The position numbers and the translations under genes were made by a program. 64,000 nucleotides of DNA from Photobacterium profundum SS9 (lineage in GTDB: Bacteria; Pseudomonadota; Gammaproteobacteria; Enterobacterales; Vibrionaceae): contig NC_006371.1 of NCBI RefSeq assembly GCF_000196255.1, forward strand, positions 1,011,995 to 1,075,994. The letters are read 5' to 3'. Under the pieces are notes generated by a model. That model was not told where the DNA came from, searched no databases, and was given only the letters and a program-made list of their open reading frames with translations. Position 1 is the stretch's first letter. Every line of letters starts with the position of its first letter. This document shows, one piece after another, positions 18,588 to 27,747 of the stretch.

Positions 18588-18787
18588 CTGCGTCCTAGTT
18601 AACACAAGTCCTTAATGAGAAGGAGGTGAGTAGCTTTTCATCAAATAAACGTGTTTGTCATAAAGAATCTCCTTAGATTCATTTGAAACAGGTACAATGG
18701 CATCATTATTGAAGTGTTCAGCTTCGACGCTAAATTCGAATGCGATTCGGATGTTATGCGAACCTTATGTTCCATTGGTAAAGTGTA

Positions 18788-19804
18788 ATGACTCAAAAGA
18801 AAAACAAACCAACACAGAAGAAAAAAGGGTTACACCCGCGTAACCCTCATAGTCAGCGTTATGATTTTAATGCGTTGATATTAAGTTGCCCTGATTTAAC
18901 GCCGTTTGTGGCTGAAAATCAATTCGGTGATCTGTCTGTTGATTTTTCCGATCCTGCTGCTGTAAAAATGTTAAACAAAGCATTACTACACCATTTTTAT
19001 AATGTCGAAAATTGGGACATTCCCCCAGGTTATTTGTGTCCACCTATTCCTGGTCGTGCTGACTATATTCATCATATTGCGGATTTATTGGCTAAGTCTA
19101 ACGAAGGCGTTATTCCTCAAGGTAAGCACATTAATGGCTTAGATATTGGCATGGGCGCGAATTGTGTTTACCCGATAATTGGTCATCGAGCTTATGGTTG
19201 GCGTTTTGTAGGTTCAGATGTTGATGCATTATCAATAAAGTCGGCAAAATTTATTGTTGAATCTAACCGTTCATTAGCTGGTGGTATTAAGTGCCGATTA
19301 CAGAAAAAATCGGATAATATATTTACTGGCATAATCAATGCCAACGATATCTTTGATTTCACCATGTGTAATCCACCGTTCCATGCTTCTTTAGAAGAAG
19401 CAACGGCGGGATCAGAACGCAAGGTGCGTAACCTTAGTGCGAATGCGCACAAGAAAGGCAGCAACAAAAAAGCCGAACTTTTTGCCAAGAGTAATACCAA
19501 CAAACCTGTTTTAAATTTTGGAGGTCAAAAAGCGGAACTATGGTGCCCAGGTGGTGAAGATGCATTTATTCAGCGTATGATCACCGAGAGCTCAGATAAG
19601 CCTGAAAATTGCTTCTGGTATTCGACGTTAGTATCTAAGAAAGAAAACTTACCAGCGCTTTATAAAGCCTTAAAGCAAGTGAACGCTGTTGATGTTCGTA
19701 CCATTGATATGGCACAAGGGCAAAAAGTGACTCGTATTGTGGCATGGACATTCCTATCGAAAGGACAGCAAACACAATGGCGTGAAGAACGCTGGAGTGC
19801 GTAA
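18788..19804 (+). CDS. rlmF: 23S rRNA (adenine(1618)-N6)-methyltransferase RlmF
   Basis: 338-residue SAM-dependent methyltransferase of the RlmF/YbiN type, which methylates A1618 of 23S rRNA. A basic N-terminal tail ([24 protein letters not shown]) is followed by [13 protein letters not shown], the SAM motif [13 protein letters not shown] (118-130), GSDVDALSI (142-150) and the catalytic FTMCNPPFH (191-199) with the NPPF tetrapeptide of N6-adenine methylases. Length agrees with the family (308 in E. coli plus a longer tail). Monocistronic, with a terminator 25 bp past the stop. Confidence 0.95.
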   Translation: MTQKKNKPTQKKKGLHPRNPHSQRYDFNALILSCPDLTPFVAENQFGDLSVDFSDPAAVKMLNKALLHHFYNVENWDIPPGYLCPPIPGRADYIHHIADLLAKSNEGVIPQGKHINGLDIGMGANCVYPIIGHRAYGWRFVGSDVDALSIKSAKFIVESNRSLAGGIKCRLQKKSDNIFTGIINANDIFDFTMCNPPFHASLEEATAGSERKVRNLSANAHKKGSNKKAELFAKSNTNKPVLNFGGQKAELWCPGGEDAFIQRMITESSDKPENCFWYSTLVSKKENLPALYKALKQVNAVDVRTIDMAQGQKVTRIVAWTFLSKGQQTQWREERWSA

Positions 19805-19826
19805 GGCGTTGTTCCTAAAAAAGAAG

Positions 19827-19852
19827 AAAACGACCTAATGGGTCGTTTTTTT
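19827..19852 (+). terminator. Terminator after rlmF
   Basis: AAAACGACC/GGTCGTTTT stem with a TAATG loop and a T-run. Confidence 0.88.
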
Positions 19853-19976
19853 ATGTCTGCATGTATCAAGATATATCCAAGTTATCTCAACATATATCGC
19901 CCCTAAATTGAGAAACCTATTATTCGAAGATGCTTCATAATTAACGAATCAATAACGCCATATTGAAAGGATTTTT

Positions 19977-20549
19977 ATGCCTTCTAATTTTACCCCGCTA
20001 CGCCGACATAAAATGAAAAGTCGATTCATTGTTGTATTAAGCCTGTGCTTTGTACTATGGGGGTGTTCGACGTCTATACAGGAATACAAAGAAAATACGC
20101 CAGCGTTTAATTTGTTTGAATATTTCGAAGGGGATGTGCTGGCATGGGGAATGGTACAAGACTTCAATGGAAAGCTAACACGTCGTTTTGATGTCAAAAT
20201 ACGAGGGGTAGTGAAAGGCGACCTTTTAGCGTTAAAGGAAGACTTCACTTATGATGATGGAGAAAAGCAACAAAGAATATGGAAAATAACCCGTAATAAA
20301 GACGGTACGTATACAGGGGAAGCTGATGATGTGGTTGGGCAAGCGACAGGCGTGGTTGCGGGTAACGCGTTAAATTGGCAATATTCACTGCGCCTTCCTG
20401 TTGATGGATCGGTTTATAACATCGCCTTTGATGATTGGATGTATCGCCAAGATAAAACCCATGTATTCAATATTGCAGAAATGCGAAAGTGGGGCTTTGG
20501 TGTCGGTAAAGTAACGTTATTTTTTGAAAAGCAAGGTGTTGTAGAATAG
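19977..20549 (+). CDS. DUF3833-family lipoprotein
   Basis: 190-residue lipoprotein. The signal sequence ends in the lipobox LWGC (Cys30), after which TSIQEYKENTPAFNLFEYFEGDVLAWGMVQDFNGK matches the DUF3833 pattern. The function of the family is not known. The ATG at 19977 has GAAAGGA six bases upstream and is preferred over an internal ATG at 20013, although the shorter form would have a more usual signal-peptide length. It is convergent with the OLD nuclease gene; a shared hairpin lies between them. Confidence 0.8.
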   Translation: MPSNFTPLRRHKMKSRFIVVLSLCFVLWGCSTSIQEYKENTPAFNLFEYFEGDVLAWGMVQDFNGKLTRRFDVKIRGVVKGDLLALKEDFTYDDGEKQQRIWKITRNKDGTYTGEADDVVGQATGVVAGNALNWQYSLRLPVDGSVYNIAFDDWMYRQDKTHVFNIAEMRKWGFGVGKVTLFFEKQGVVE

Positions 20550-20585
20550 AGCCCGATAGGTAGATAGTACGCATTAGGCTCTATT
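20545..20585. terminator. Possible bidirectional terminator between convergent genes
   Basis: AATAGAGCC (20545-20553) pairs perfectly with GGCTCTATT (20577-20585). The T-tract is weak on both sides, so termination is uncertain. Confidence 0.45.
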
Positions 20586-20618
20586 CATTTTCTCTATATC
20601 ATTTAGTAGGTTATTGAT

Positions 20619-22265
20619 TCACCCCATTCCACGTGACATGGCGACGATTCGTTTTAATGTCCAACGTATGAGTAATGGGATTGTTTCTATGTCAGACTCA
20701 TCGGTGTACTTGACGATAGCGAGGGCAACATCTGGTTTTGCGTAATGCTTCAGTGCGCGAGATATGATTTTTTGAGGGGGAATCGGCGTATCAGACTTTA
20801 CCCGGGCTAAGTCTCTAAACATCTGTTCATAGCCATGGTGATAAAGAAAGTGTTCTATATCGCGATTAGGTAAAATGGTTAAACGGTGTCGTTCAGCGTC
20901 ATTACCGAGTAAATTCTTTACTGTCTCGCCGTATTTTCGACCTGCTGCATCACCATCTGCGACTAAATGCCATTCAATTCCCATTAAACGGGCAATTTTG
21001 ATTAAAGGTTTTAATCCACTCTGGGCAAATTCGATAACTTGTACACCTTCTGCGGCGAGGTTATAGCCACATATTCGTGCGAGTTCGTTAAATAGCCATA
21101 CTTCTGTTTCTCCCTCGACTAATAACCATGCACGAGCAAAGAGTGCACTAGGGCGGTGAAGGCGAACATGAAATGAGATCCGGCGTTCTTCATCGCGTGA
21201 GAGTGCATTCTTATTGAGAGCAAAAACCTGTGTTCTATCTGGTTGGCGGATCAACTTCTTAATAGAGCCAAGTGGCACGATTGATAAAAGATCGGGGCTA
21301 TTCGTTGTGAGGATCTTTTGCATGGGCATACTGTCAACGAATGTCCATGCTTGATGTAATACTGTTGGATGCAAACGACCTTCAGGATCTTCCAAGATCA
21401 TAATTGGGCGAGAAATACGTTTTAATTCTACAGGCCCTCTTGCACGTATATACGCATTTAATAAGCCCATTAAGACAAGACGACTTTGTTTAGACATTTG
21501 AGGTTGAGTCAGTTGTTCTAAAGGGTTTTCGCCATATTGGCTGTAGCTTGGGAAATGAACACGGTTAAAGTGGCTCGATCTATTATGAGGGGTAAAAGCA
21601 AAGTAATGGTCAACAAGCGTGCGTAGGGCGTTCACACTGCTTTTTAGTTCACCTGAATTAACATGACCAGGCTGTGTAATTAAACGCCGACAGGTATTAT
21701 CGAGGCGACGCTCAATACGTAATTTTTTGGCTTGTTCATCAGAATGTTGTATTGCTTGTTCTAACGTATCATCACGTAACCGTCGTGCATCTCTAATTCG
21801 TACAACAGGGTGAAGAATCATTAAGTGCTTAACAAGTTTATCTGTATCTTCACACTCGATTTTTGTCCCGTTGCGATCTAAAAAGAAACGTTCCGTTGTT
21901 ACTTTATCGTATTGGTTTGTGGCACTGAGTTGATAATATAAGTGCTTAATGCCGTCACGAGTAACCCAAGTAGGAGAGAATGCCTTGTATCTTCTTGCTT
22001 TATGTTCTCCAGCGAAATCTTCTTTCCAGTGTAAGACTATTTGAATATTTGTTTGTTTATCATGCCCAAGTGCGTAGTCGACATGAAAATCAGAAAATTT
22101 AAATGTGTAGAATTCGGTATTAACAGCAAGTGCAATACTTAATGCATCAAGGAGTGATGATTTACCCCAAGCATTTTCACCAATCAGTACGCTTAATTGG
22201 TTGAAAGACAGCGACAGGCGTTTAATGCCTCGAAAACCAGAAACTTCAATACGTTCTAAATGCAT
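20619..22265 (-). CDS. OLD-family ATP-dependent endonuclease, YbjD-like
   Basis: 548-residue protein with an ABC/SMC-like ATPase and a Toprim nuclease domain, as in YbjD and class 2 OLD nucleases. Walker A is IGENAWGKSSLLDA (29-40). The ABC signature region is MSKQSRLVLMGLLNAYIRA and Walker B PIMILEDPEGRLHP, followed by TTNSPDLLS (His-loop area). The Toprim part has LLVEGETEVWLF (conserved Glu) and WHLVADGDAAGRKY (DxD pair). No helicase partner (as in Gabija) is next to it, so a housekeeping YbjD role rather than a phage-defence operon is the simpler view. Confidence 0.88.
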   Translation of the reverse strand: MHLERIEVSGFRGIKRLSLSFNQLSVLIGENAWGKSSLLDALSIALAVNTEFYTFKFSDFHVDYALGHDKQTNIQIVLHWKEDFAGEHKARRYKAFSPTWVTRDGIKHLYYQLSATNQYDKVTTERFFLDRNGTKIECEDTDKLVKHLMILHPVVRIRDARRLRDDTLEQAIQHSDEQAKKLRIERRLDNTCRRLITQPGHVNSGELKSSVNALRTLVDHYFAFTPHNRSSHFNRVHFPSYSQYGENPLEQLTQPQMSKQSRLVLMGLLNAYIRARGPVELKRISRPIMILEDPEGRLHPTVLHQAWTFVDSMPMQKILTTNSPDLLSIVPLGSIKKLIRQPDRTQVFALNKNALSRDEERRISFHVRLHRPSALFARAWLLVEGETEVWLFNELARICGYNLAAEGVQVIEFAQSGLKPLIKIARLMGIEWHLVADGDAAGRKYGETVKNLLGNDAERHRLTILPNRDIEHFLYHHGYEQMFRDLARVKSDTPIPPQKIISRALKHYAKPDVALAIVKYTDESDIETIPLLIRWTLKRIVAMSRGMG

Positions 22266-22443
22266 AGCTCACCTTTGACGTTGAATGACACATTATCATC
22301 AAGATATGCTCTATTAGATTACAGCACCTTGTAATGGAATTTGCCTGTTGTGCTCACAGATTGGTATCATCTTGATAAAATAAGGTGCTTCTTCAATTGC
22401 TTATCGTAGAAGCAAATAAAAATGAAACGTTCGGAGATGTCAG

Positions 22444-22839
22444 ATGGCTAAAATAATTCACTCAATGATTCGTGTTATTGATCTTGATAAATCGTTAACT
22501 TTTTACAAAGAGGCGTTAGATCTCGATATTGCTAAGCGTTTAGACTTTGATGGATTTAGCTTAGTCTACCTACGCAATGAAGAAAACGACATGGAGATTG
22601 AACTCACCTGGAATGCAGATACAGAAGAGGCGTATACGCATGGTACGGGTTATGGGCATATTGCTGTTGCTGTTGACGATCTTGAACTTGAACATAAAAA
22701 ACTGACCGATTACGGTTATCAGCCTGCTGAAATTAAAGAATTTATCCGTGATGGACAATTACTGGCGAAGTTCTTCTTTGTGCAAGACCCCGACGGTTAC
22801 AAAATTGAGTTTCTACTGCGTCATGGTCACTATCAATAA
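22444..22839 (+). CDS. Lactoylglutathione lyase (glyoxalase I, VOC family)
   Basis: 131-residue VOC-fold enzyme that isomerises the methylglyoxal-glutathione adduct to S-lactoylglutathione. The four metal ligands expected of glyoxalase I are in place: His6, Glu53 (in IELTWN), His72 (GYGHIAVAV) and Glu122 (DPDGYKIEF). The segment GTGYGHIAVAVDDL is diagnostic. It is close to the E. coli enzyme in length (135). GGAGATGTCAG precedes the start. It could be a second, gloA-like paralogue of the chromosome-I gene, so no symbol is assigned. A terminator follows. Confidence 0.9.
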   Translation: MAKIIHSMIRVIDLDKSLTFYKEALDLDIAKRLDFDGFSLVYLRNEENDMEIELTWNADTEEAYTHGTGYGHIAVAVDDLELEHKKLTDYGYQPAEIKEFIRDGQLLAKFFFVQDPDGYKIEFLLRHGHYQ

Positions 22840-22935
22840 GCATAAGCAATCGGGCTGTATTTGTTAGTCATTGATAGTATTTGTAATCATAAATACTATC
22901 TGTTAATTACTAATAGCTTATATAACTAATAAAAT

Positions 22936-22960
22936 AAGGCGGCTTAATGTCGCCTTTTGT
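22936..22960. terminator. Terminator after the glyoxalase gene
   Basis: AAGGCGGC...GTCGCCTT stem (one G-T pair) with a TTAAT loop and T tail. It may also serve the convergent YedE gene. Confidence 0.75.
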
Positions 22961-23007
22961 ATTCGTTCATTATTATTAGTGCTTATAAGTCTCTGTGTTC
23001 ATGTGAT

Positions 23008-23949
23008 TTAGTTTGCACGAGGTTGAGTTAATCGGTGCTTGGCTTTTCGTAACATCATGCCTGTTATTATGCCAATCACCATACTGAATATGGTAACAGC
23101 ACCCGCTGGCGAGAAAGACGGTAGGGCGATCAACAATTGTGAGTCATTGCCTCCGAGCGCGAGTGACGCGCCTATACCCATAATCAGCCCTGCAATTAAG
23201 TGTTTACCGAGTTGAACGGGACGTAATTGAAATTCACTCAAGGCTAAACGTTTTTTAGCACCTAATGCCATACCAAGAACCAAGCTCGCAAAGATTAAGT
23301 AACGTTGAATAGAAGGCCATCGGCTAGATTCTCCATGAATTAAAGCCGCGGTTATATCTTTGAGTAATTGGCTCGGCGCCCATTCCGGTATCAACGATGT
23401 CAGTAAGCTTGCGATTATCCCAAATAATACGATTCCCAGTAATATAGGACGTCTGTTAACAGGAATTTTGAACATGATGAGGGCGATCAGTATAAATAAG
23501 ATAAACATGACGGTTACCGATGGGCTTTGTACTGGAGAAAGCTCAGTGTAAGAAAGCGCTACCGATGTTGAAGCCAATAAGCACCAACCTATGATCCACC
23601 CCAGAAGGGTTGCAAACATGTGGAATTGCCCCTTAGCCAGTTTTGATATTGTTGATACCGAGCAACCCTTATTGATCGCGGCACCAAGCCCAAATAAAAA
23701 GCCACCTAACACAAACGGTAGTGTTACTGAGTGTCTTCTCATTGGAGTACTGAATGATATTTCCTCAGCACTTGGGCTAATCAACCAAAACCAAAAACCG
23801 CAGCAAATTATCGTGATTAGAAAACTAGGCCTTTTGGCTAATAACTCCTGTACACCTCTTACCATGCATAGCCCAGTTCTTTGAGCAAGAAAGCCAACAA
23901 GAAAAACAAGAAGGATAGGAAGTATGTAAGAGAGCATAAAGCAGCCCAT
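23008..23949 (-). CDS. YeeE/YedE-family sulfur transport membrane protein
   Basis: About 313 residues with eight to ten membrane helices, the YeeE/YedE fold, which moves thiosulfate or similar sulfur compounds. Two repeat motifs with cysteines are visible: LAQRTGLCMVRGVQEL (near residue 27) and GLGAAINKGCSVSTISKLAKGQ (about 87-108), the latter carrying the conserved GC pair. An in-frame ATG four codons in (MLSYILP) is the more natural start. No TusA or rhodanese gene is beside it. Confidence 0.85.
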   Translation of the reverse strand: MGCFMLSYILPILLVFLVGFLAQRTGLCMVRGVQELLAKRPSFLITIICCGFWFWLISPSAEEISFSTPMRRHSVTLPFVLGGFLFGLGAAINKGCSVSTISKLAKGQFHMFATLLGWIIGWCLLASTSVALSYTELSPVQSPSVTVMFILFILIALIMFKIPVNRRPILLGIVLFGIIASLLTSLIPEWAPSQLLKDITAALIHGESSRWPSIQRYLIFASLVLGMALGAKKRLALSEFQLRPVQLGKHLIAGLIMGIGASLALGGNDSQLLIALPSFSPAGAVTIFSMVIGIITGMMLRKAKHRLTQPRAN

Positions 23950-24238
23950 TAATTATGCATGTCTATTAAATATAATCGTTAACACGCAAAGTGTGGGAAA
24001 TGGTTATTTGATAAGAAATGGCTAAATTGGAATGATTCATGAATGGAAATAAGTAAGATTGTGTTATATTTGCTGCTTGTCACGTTTTGTATGTCTTGTT
24101 GATCATCTTTTAACTAAGAACTGTGATTTTTATCTGCAGCAGTAAATGCCTTCTTCGTTTGTTTATCAACTCTCACTCTTACTGTTACACCAGAACGTGG
24201 CTGTATTTTATTTCCGAAATGGAGAGCATCGATTAATT

Positions 24239-25999
24239 ATGACTAAACACCGTACCGCAAAAATTACTTTTGCACATATCAATGACACTCACTCACATTT
24301 CGAGCCTTCGTCAATATCGCTAACGCTTCCAACCAGTGTACTTGAGACTGAAACATCGGTTTATGCGAGTTGTGGTGGTTTCTCTCGTATTTCATCAGCG
24401 GTAAAAGAAGCGAAAAGTCACGCGTATTTAAAAGAACGTGAGTTTATGTTCTTGCATGCTGGTGATTGTTTTCAAGGCACTTTGTATTTCTCATTGTATA
24501 AAGGCCTCGCGAATGCAGAATTGCTTAATGCGATTGGTGTTGAAGCCATGGCGTTGGGCAATCATGAGCTAGACATGGGTAATGGCATTGTTGCTGATTT
24601 TCTAGATCGTACTGATTTCCCTATGCTGGTGGCTAATTGGGACTTATCACAAGAAGATCAATCGAAGCCTAATACCTTGCGCGATAAACATAACGTATAC
24701 GCTTATGATGCAAGTAATGATATAGGTCGTTATCTTGTGAAAGATGTCGATGGTGAACCCGTTGCCATTTTTGGTTTGGCAATTGAAAACATGGCCGGTA
24801 TTGCTAACCCCGATCCAGATACCTCGTTTAAGAACGTTGTAGAACTATCAAACAAAACAATTGATGCCATTCATCACAATGGTATTAATAAAATTGTTAT
24901 CTTAAGTCACCTAGGTTACGAGCGTGACTTACTGTTGGCTAAAGAACTTGATGGTGTTGCGGCGATCATTGGCGGGCATACACATACCATGCAAGGTGAT
25001 TTTACTAATCTTGGTTACGGCGTAACAGATGAATATGCCAAAGTAATAAATGGTACATGTGTTGTTCAAGCAGGGTGTAACGCACTGGCAATGGGGCAGC
25101 TTGAGCTTGATTTTAATGCTGATGGTACTTTGGCTTCTGCTACAGGTAAGAACCAGCTATTACTCGGCCGGCAGTTTACCGTTGATGCAACGCGTACAGA
25201 GCACCTTGATGCTGATACTCATGATAGAGTAAAACAATTTTTAACAGAGCAATCGAATATTCGATTCTGTGCAAAAGACCCTATCATTGAAAATATTTTG
25301 AACATGAAATACCGCCCAGCGGTACGTAAGTTACAGACTCAGCATATTGCAGAAATAACAGAGCCACTTCGACACGTGCGTATTCCCGATCATAAAGGAG
25401 CAAGTCAAATTGCACCGCTGGTGGTCAGCGGCTTTGTATGGAAAGCCCGAGAGTTAGGTTTCAACGTTGATTTCGGCATTCATAATGCTGGTGGCGTTCG
25501 TGCCTCCTTAAATCCAGGGCCAATTACTTGCGCTGATATATCAGGTAAATTACTGCCGTTTGCGATAGGGTTAATGGTTTACCAAGTAAAAGGTAAACGT
25601 GTACGACAGGCTCTTGAAGGTGCAATAAATAACGCGATTGATAATGGTGTTGAAGGTACAGGCACAGGTAGTTTCCCTTATGTTGCCGATCTTAAATATA
25701 CGTACCGTTGTTGCTCTGAAGAAGGTGCGCGCATAGAAAGCTTGCAGGTAAAAAAGCAAGGACAATGGCTAGACCTTGATGATAATACAGTTTATTCATC
25801 TGTTTCATCCGGTTATACCGCAACAGGCAAAGAAGGGTACAGTGCGCTATTAGATTATGTTGTAGAACCTCAAGCTGTTAACGTAACGATGGCAGAAGCC
25901 TTTGAAGACTATGCCCGCGACATGAGGCAATTATCAGCACCAACAGAAAAGCTTATTTCTTATATTCCTTGTGAATGTGCTCAAGTTGTTGGGCTCTAG
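24239..25999 (+). CDS. Metallophosphatase/5'-nucleotidase family protein with a MITE-derived end
   Basis: 586 residues from the ATG at 24239. The N-terminal calcineurin-like domain has all blocks: FAHINDTHSHF, HAGDCFQGTLYF, ALGNHELDMG, ILSHLGYERD and IGGHTHTM. The C-terminal 5'-nucleotidase domain (from about 365) shows IHNAGGVRASLNPGPIT and FPYVADLKYTY. It should hydrolyse nucleotides or related phosphoesters. Unlike UshA it has no evident signal peptide from this start; the longer frame from 24146 adds a hydrophobic but non-typical N-terminus. The last codons (VVGL) and the TAG stop come from a MITE that begins at 25986, so the native C-terminus has been replaced or lost. Confidence 0.85.
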   Translation: MTKHRTAKITFAHINDTHSHFEPSSISLTLPTSVLETETSVYASCGGFSRISSAVKEAKSHAYLKEREFMFLHAGDCFQGTLYFSLYKGLANAELLNAIGVEAMALGNHELDMGNGIVADFLDRTDFPMLVANWDLSQEDQSKPNTLRDKHNVYAYDASNDIGRYLVKDVDGEPVAIFGLAIENMAGIANPDPDTSFKNVVELSNKTIDAIHHNGINKIVILSHLGYERDLLLAKELDGVAAIIGGHTHTMQGDFTNLGYGVTDEYAKVINGTCVVQAGCNALAMGQLELDFNADGTLASATGKNQLLLGRQFTVDATRTEHLDADTHDRVKQFLTEQSNIRFCAKDPIIENILNMKYRPAVRKLQTQHIAEITEPLRHVRIPDHKGASQIAPLVVSGFVWKARELGFNVDFGIHNAGGVRASLNPGPITCADISGKLLPFAIGLMVYQVKGKRVRQALEGAINNAIDNGVEGTGTGSFPYVADLKYTYRCCSEEGARIESLQVKKQGQWLDLDDNTVYSSVSSGYTATGKEGYSALLDYVVEPQAVNVTMAEAFEDYARDMRQLSAPTEKLISYIPCECAQVVGL

Positions 26000-26211
26000 G
26001 CAAGGCACTTATTTATAGACCTAGTCGTTCTACGTTGAAAATAAGTAACACCGCATAGAGTCCAACAAAACTCGCCCTTTGGGAGTGATTCAGCGTATCT
26101 ACTTCTGTGTCAAATGTGTTTGAAAGGGAATGCCATTCCTACACACATTTTCCTTGAATTAAACACGCTGAGATCACTCTGAATCCTGCATCTTGAGGTA
26201 GCTTGGTTATA
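25986..26211. mobile_element. MITE copy 3, left-truncated
   Basis: About 226 bp matching copy 1 from TTGTTGGGCTCTAGG to the right end, which is slightly decayed (CTTGGTTATA). About 40 bp of the left end are absent; the break is inside the 3' end of the 5'-nucleotidase gene. Confidence 0.88.
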
Positions 26212-26263
26212 ATGCATATTAGTAAACAATACATGCCTTTATTGAACCAATGTCTAGTCAATG

Positions 26264-26290
26264 AAGCGCCGATAAGTTGGCGCTTTTTTT
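26264..26290 (+). terminator. Terminator, probably the original one of the nucleotidase gene
   Basis: AAGCGCC/GGCGCTT stem with an 8-base loop and a T7 tail. It is now 265 bp from the nucleotidase stop because the MITE lies between. Confidence 0.8.
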
Positions 26291-26433
26291 GATTTTTTAG
26301 CGTGTAAAATTGACAGATTTTTGTTCAGTTCACAGTTTGATCTTTTTTTCAAAAAAATGAATTAAATACCTAAAGAATAAACGAATAATGTCGTTAATAA
26401 TTCTTGTAGGGTATGAATTTTTTAGGAGGAAAG

Positions 26434-26526
26434 ATGAACAGTGATTGGGTAGATGTTGCAATGGTGACGGGATGGGTTTCAGCTTGGTCTGTTCTTATTT
26501 ATTTGATTCCTGCCACGGGATTTTGA
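26434..26526 (+). CDS. 30-residue hydrophobic small protein
   Basis: An ATG with a perfect TTAGGAGGAAAG ribosome site opens a 30-codon frame. The peptide starts MNSDWVDVAMVTGW and continues with a hydrophobic stretch (SAWSVLIYLIPATGF) long enough to span the membrane. A good terminator follows 50 bp later, so it looks like a complete small transcription unit. I do not recognise a family. Too short for routine gene finders. Confidence 0.65.
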   Translation: MNSDWVDVAMVTGWVSAWSVLIYLIPATGF

Positions 26527-26574
26527 TGAGAGTTTGGAAAAGAAACCTCAGATTAACATCATTAGCGTCAGACT

Positions 26575-26606
26575 AAAAAAGCCGAGTAATGATCTCTCGG
26601 CTTTTT
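26575..26606. terminator. Bidirectional terminator between the small protein gene and ribB
   Basis: GCCGAG (26581-26586)/CTCGGC (26596-26601) stem flanked by A6 on the left and T5 on the right; works for both convergent units. Confidence 0.88.
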
Positions 26607-26633
26607 AATACACGCAGGTTCGTGGAAGTGCTA

Positions 26634-27320
26634 TTAAGCGATTACTGCCACTTCTTCTGTAGTATTCGTTACTGTATTACTTTCTTTAGCTAATCGGTAT
26701 GCAGCAAGATCTTCAATGGTTAATACTGGCATATTAAACTTCTTACCAAACACGATAACTTCAGGCAAGCGCGCCATAGTACCGTCGATATTCGTTAATT
26801 CACAAAGCACACCGTATGGCTTTAGACCAGATAAACGCATTAGATCGATAGTAGCTTCAGTATGTCCACGACGACCAAGTACACCATCAGCGTTAGCTTT
26901 AAGAGGGAATACATGACCAGGGTGATTAAGATCTGCTGGTACTGCACCGTCGGCAATCGCTGTTTTGATCGTAGTAACACGGTCAGCAGCAGAAACGCCA
27001 GTTGTCACGCCTTTTGCCGCTTCAATCGTAACAGTAAAGCCTGTTTCATTTGCGCTAGTATTGTTCTCTACCATCATAGGTAGTTCCAATTGCTTAACAC
27101 GTTCGTCAGTTAAACAAAGGCAAACAATACCTGAACATTCACGAATCATAAGCGCCATTTGCTCTGACGTTAATGTTTCTGCAGCAAAAATGATATCGCC
27201 TTCGTTTTCACGATCTTCGTCGTCAACAACAAGCACACCACGACCTTCACGAATAGCTGTAAGACCAGCTTCAACGCGTTCAAAAGCCGTACCGTAAGGG
27301 GTAAGTAGAGACTGATTCAT
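26634..27320 (-). CDS. ribB: 3,4-dihydroxy-2-butanone-4-phosphate synthase RibB
   Basis: 228-residue enzyme that converts ribulose 5-phosphate to 3,4-dihydroxy-2-butanone 4-phosphate, the four-carbon unit of riboflavin. Family motifs are present: [18 protein letters not shown] (acidic active-site loop), [36 protein letters not shown] and [16 protein letters not shown]. The ATG at 27320 gives the usual [16 protein letters not shown] start, with GGAG upstream; a frame to 27377 is non-native. Control is by the FMN riboswitch in its 330-base leader. It is a stand-alone ribB, typical of gamma-proteobacteria. Confidence 0.95.
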   Translation of the reverse strand: MNQSLLTPYGTAFERVEAGLTAIREGRGVLVVDDEDRENEGDIIFAAETLTSEQMALMIRECSGIVCLCLTDERVKQLELPMMVENNTSANETGFTVTIEAAKGVTTGVSAADRVTTIKTAIADGAVPADLNHPGHVFPLKANADGVLGRRGHTEATIDLMRLSGLKPYGVLCELTNIDGTMARLPEVIVFGKKFNMPVLTIEDLAAYRLAKESNTVTNTTEEVAVIA

Positions 27321-27470
27321 GGTAATAACTCCAAATTTAAAAAAATTTACCAGAATCAGGGCATAGAAAGGCAGCATTCCGATAAGATCGGAAGAACGAC
27401 AATAGCTATAGACCTAATTTAAGCCTATAGATATAAATTTGCTCGAGGTAACGTATTACCTCCACTGATC

Positions 27471-27649
27471 CTCTTTCATCCGGACTATAACCGTCGGCTC
27501 TGGACTCATACTGACAGGAAGTATTACACCAGATCTGCTGACCTTATCATTATAAAAAAGATAAGCGCTCGCGGGCTTTTCAGTTAACTCACTATTGAGT
27601 GCTCTGAATTACCGCCGGTGGGGAATTGCGCCCCGCCCTGAGAATTCAG
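27471..27649 (-). promoter_or_regulatory. FMN riboswitch (RFN element)
   Basis: Read on the minus strand it contains the conserved RFN blocks in order: CTCAGGGCGGGGCGCAATTC, CCCACCGGCGGTAA, AGCCCGCGAGCGC, GATCTGGTGTAAT, GAGCCGACGGTTATAGTC and GGATGAAAGAGG. The order and spacing are those of the six-helix FMN aptamer. It lies 150 bases before ribB. Downstream hairpins (for example GAGGTAA-TACG-TTACCTC at 27444-27461) may form the expression platform; FMN should switch ribB off. Confidence 0.97.
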
Positions 27650-27747
27650 ACACATATTAGGAAAAACATACTAGAGAGGCAAGTAAAAGCCTCAGGTAAG
27701 AGGCATAAGTTTGAACTAAAAGGCTTCTTGATGATTTTATAAGCTAT

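Noticed and set aside
19872..19891. TATATCCAAGTTATCTCAAC, similar to the MITE end
   Set aside because: Twenty bases with several mismatches and no partner end; at most a decayed relic.
20619..22265. OLD-family ATPase as part of a Gabija-type defence system
   Set aside because: No UvrD-like helicase or other defence gene is next to it; a YbjD-type housekeeping protein is the simpler reading.
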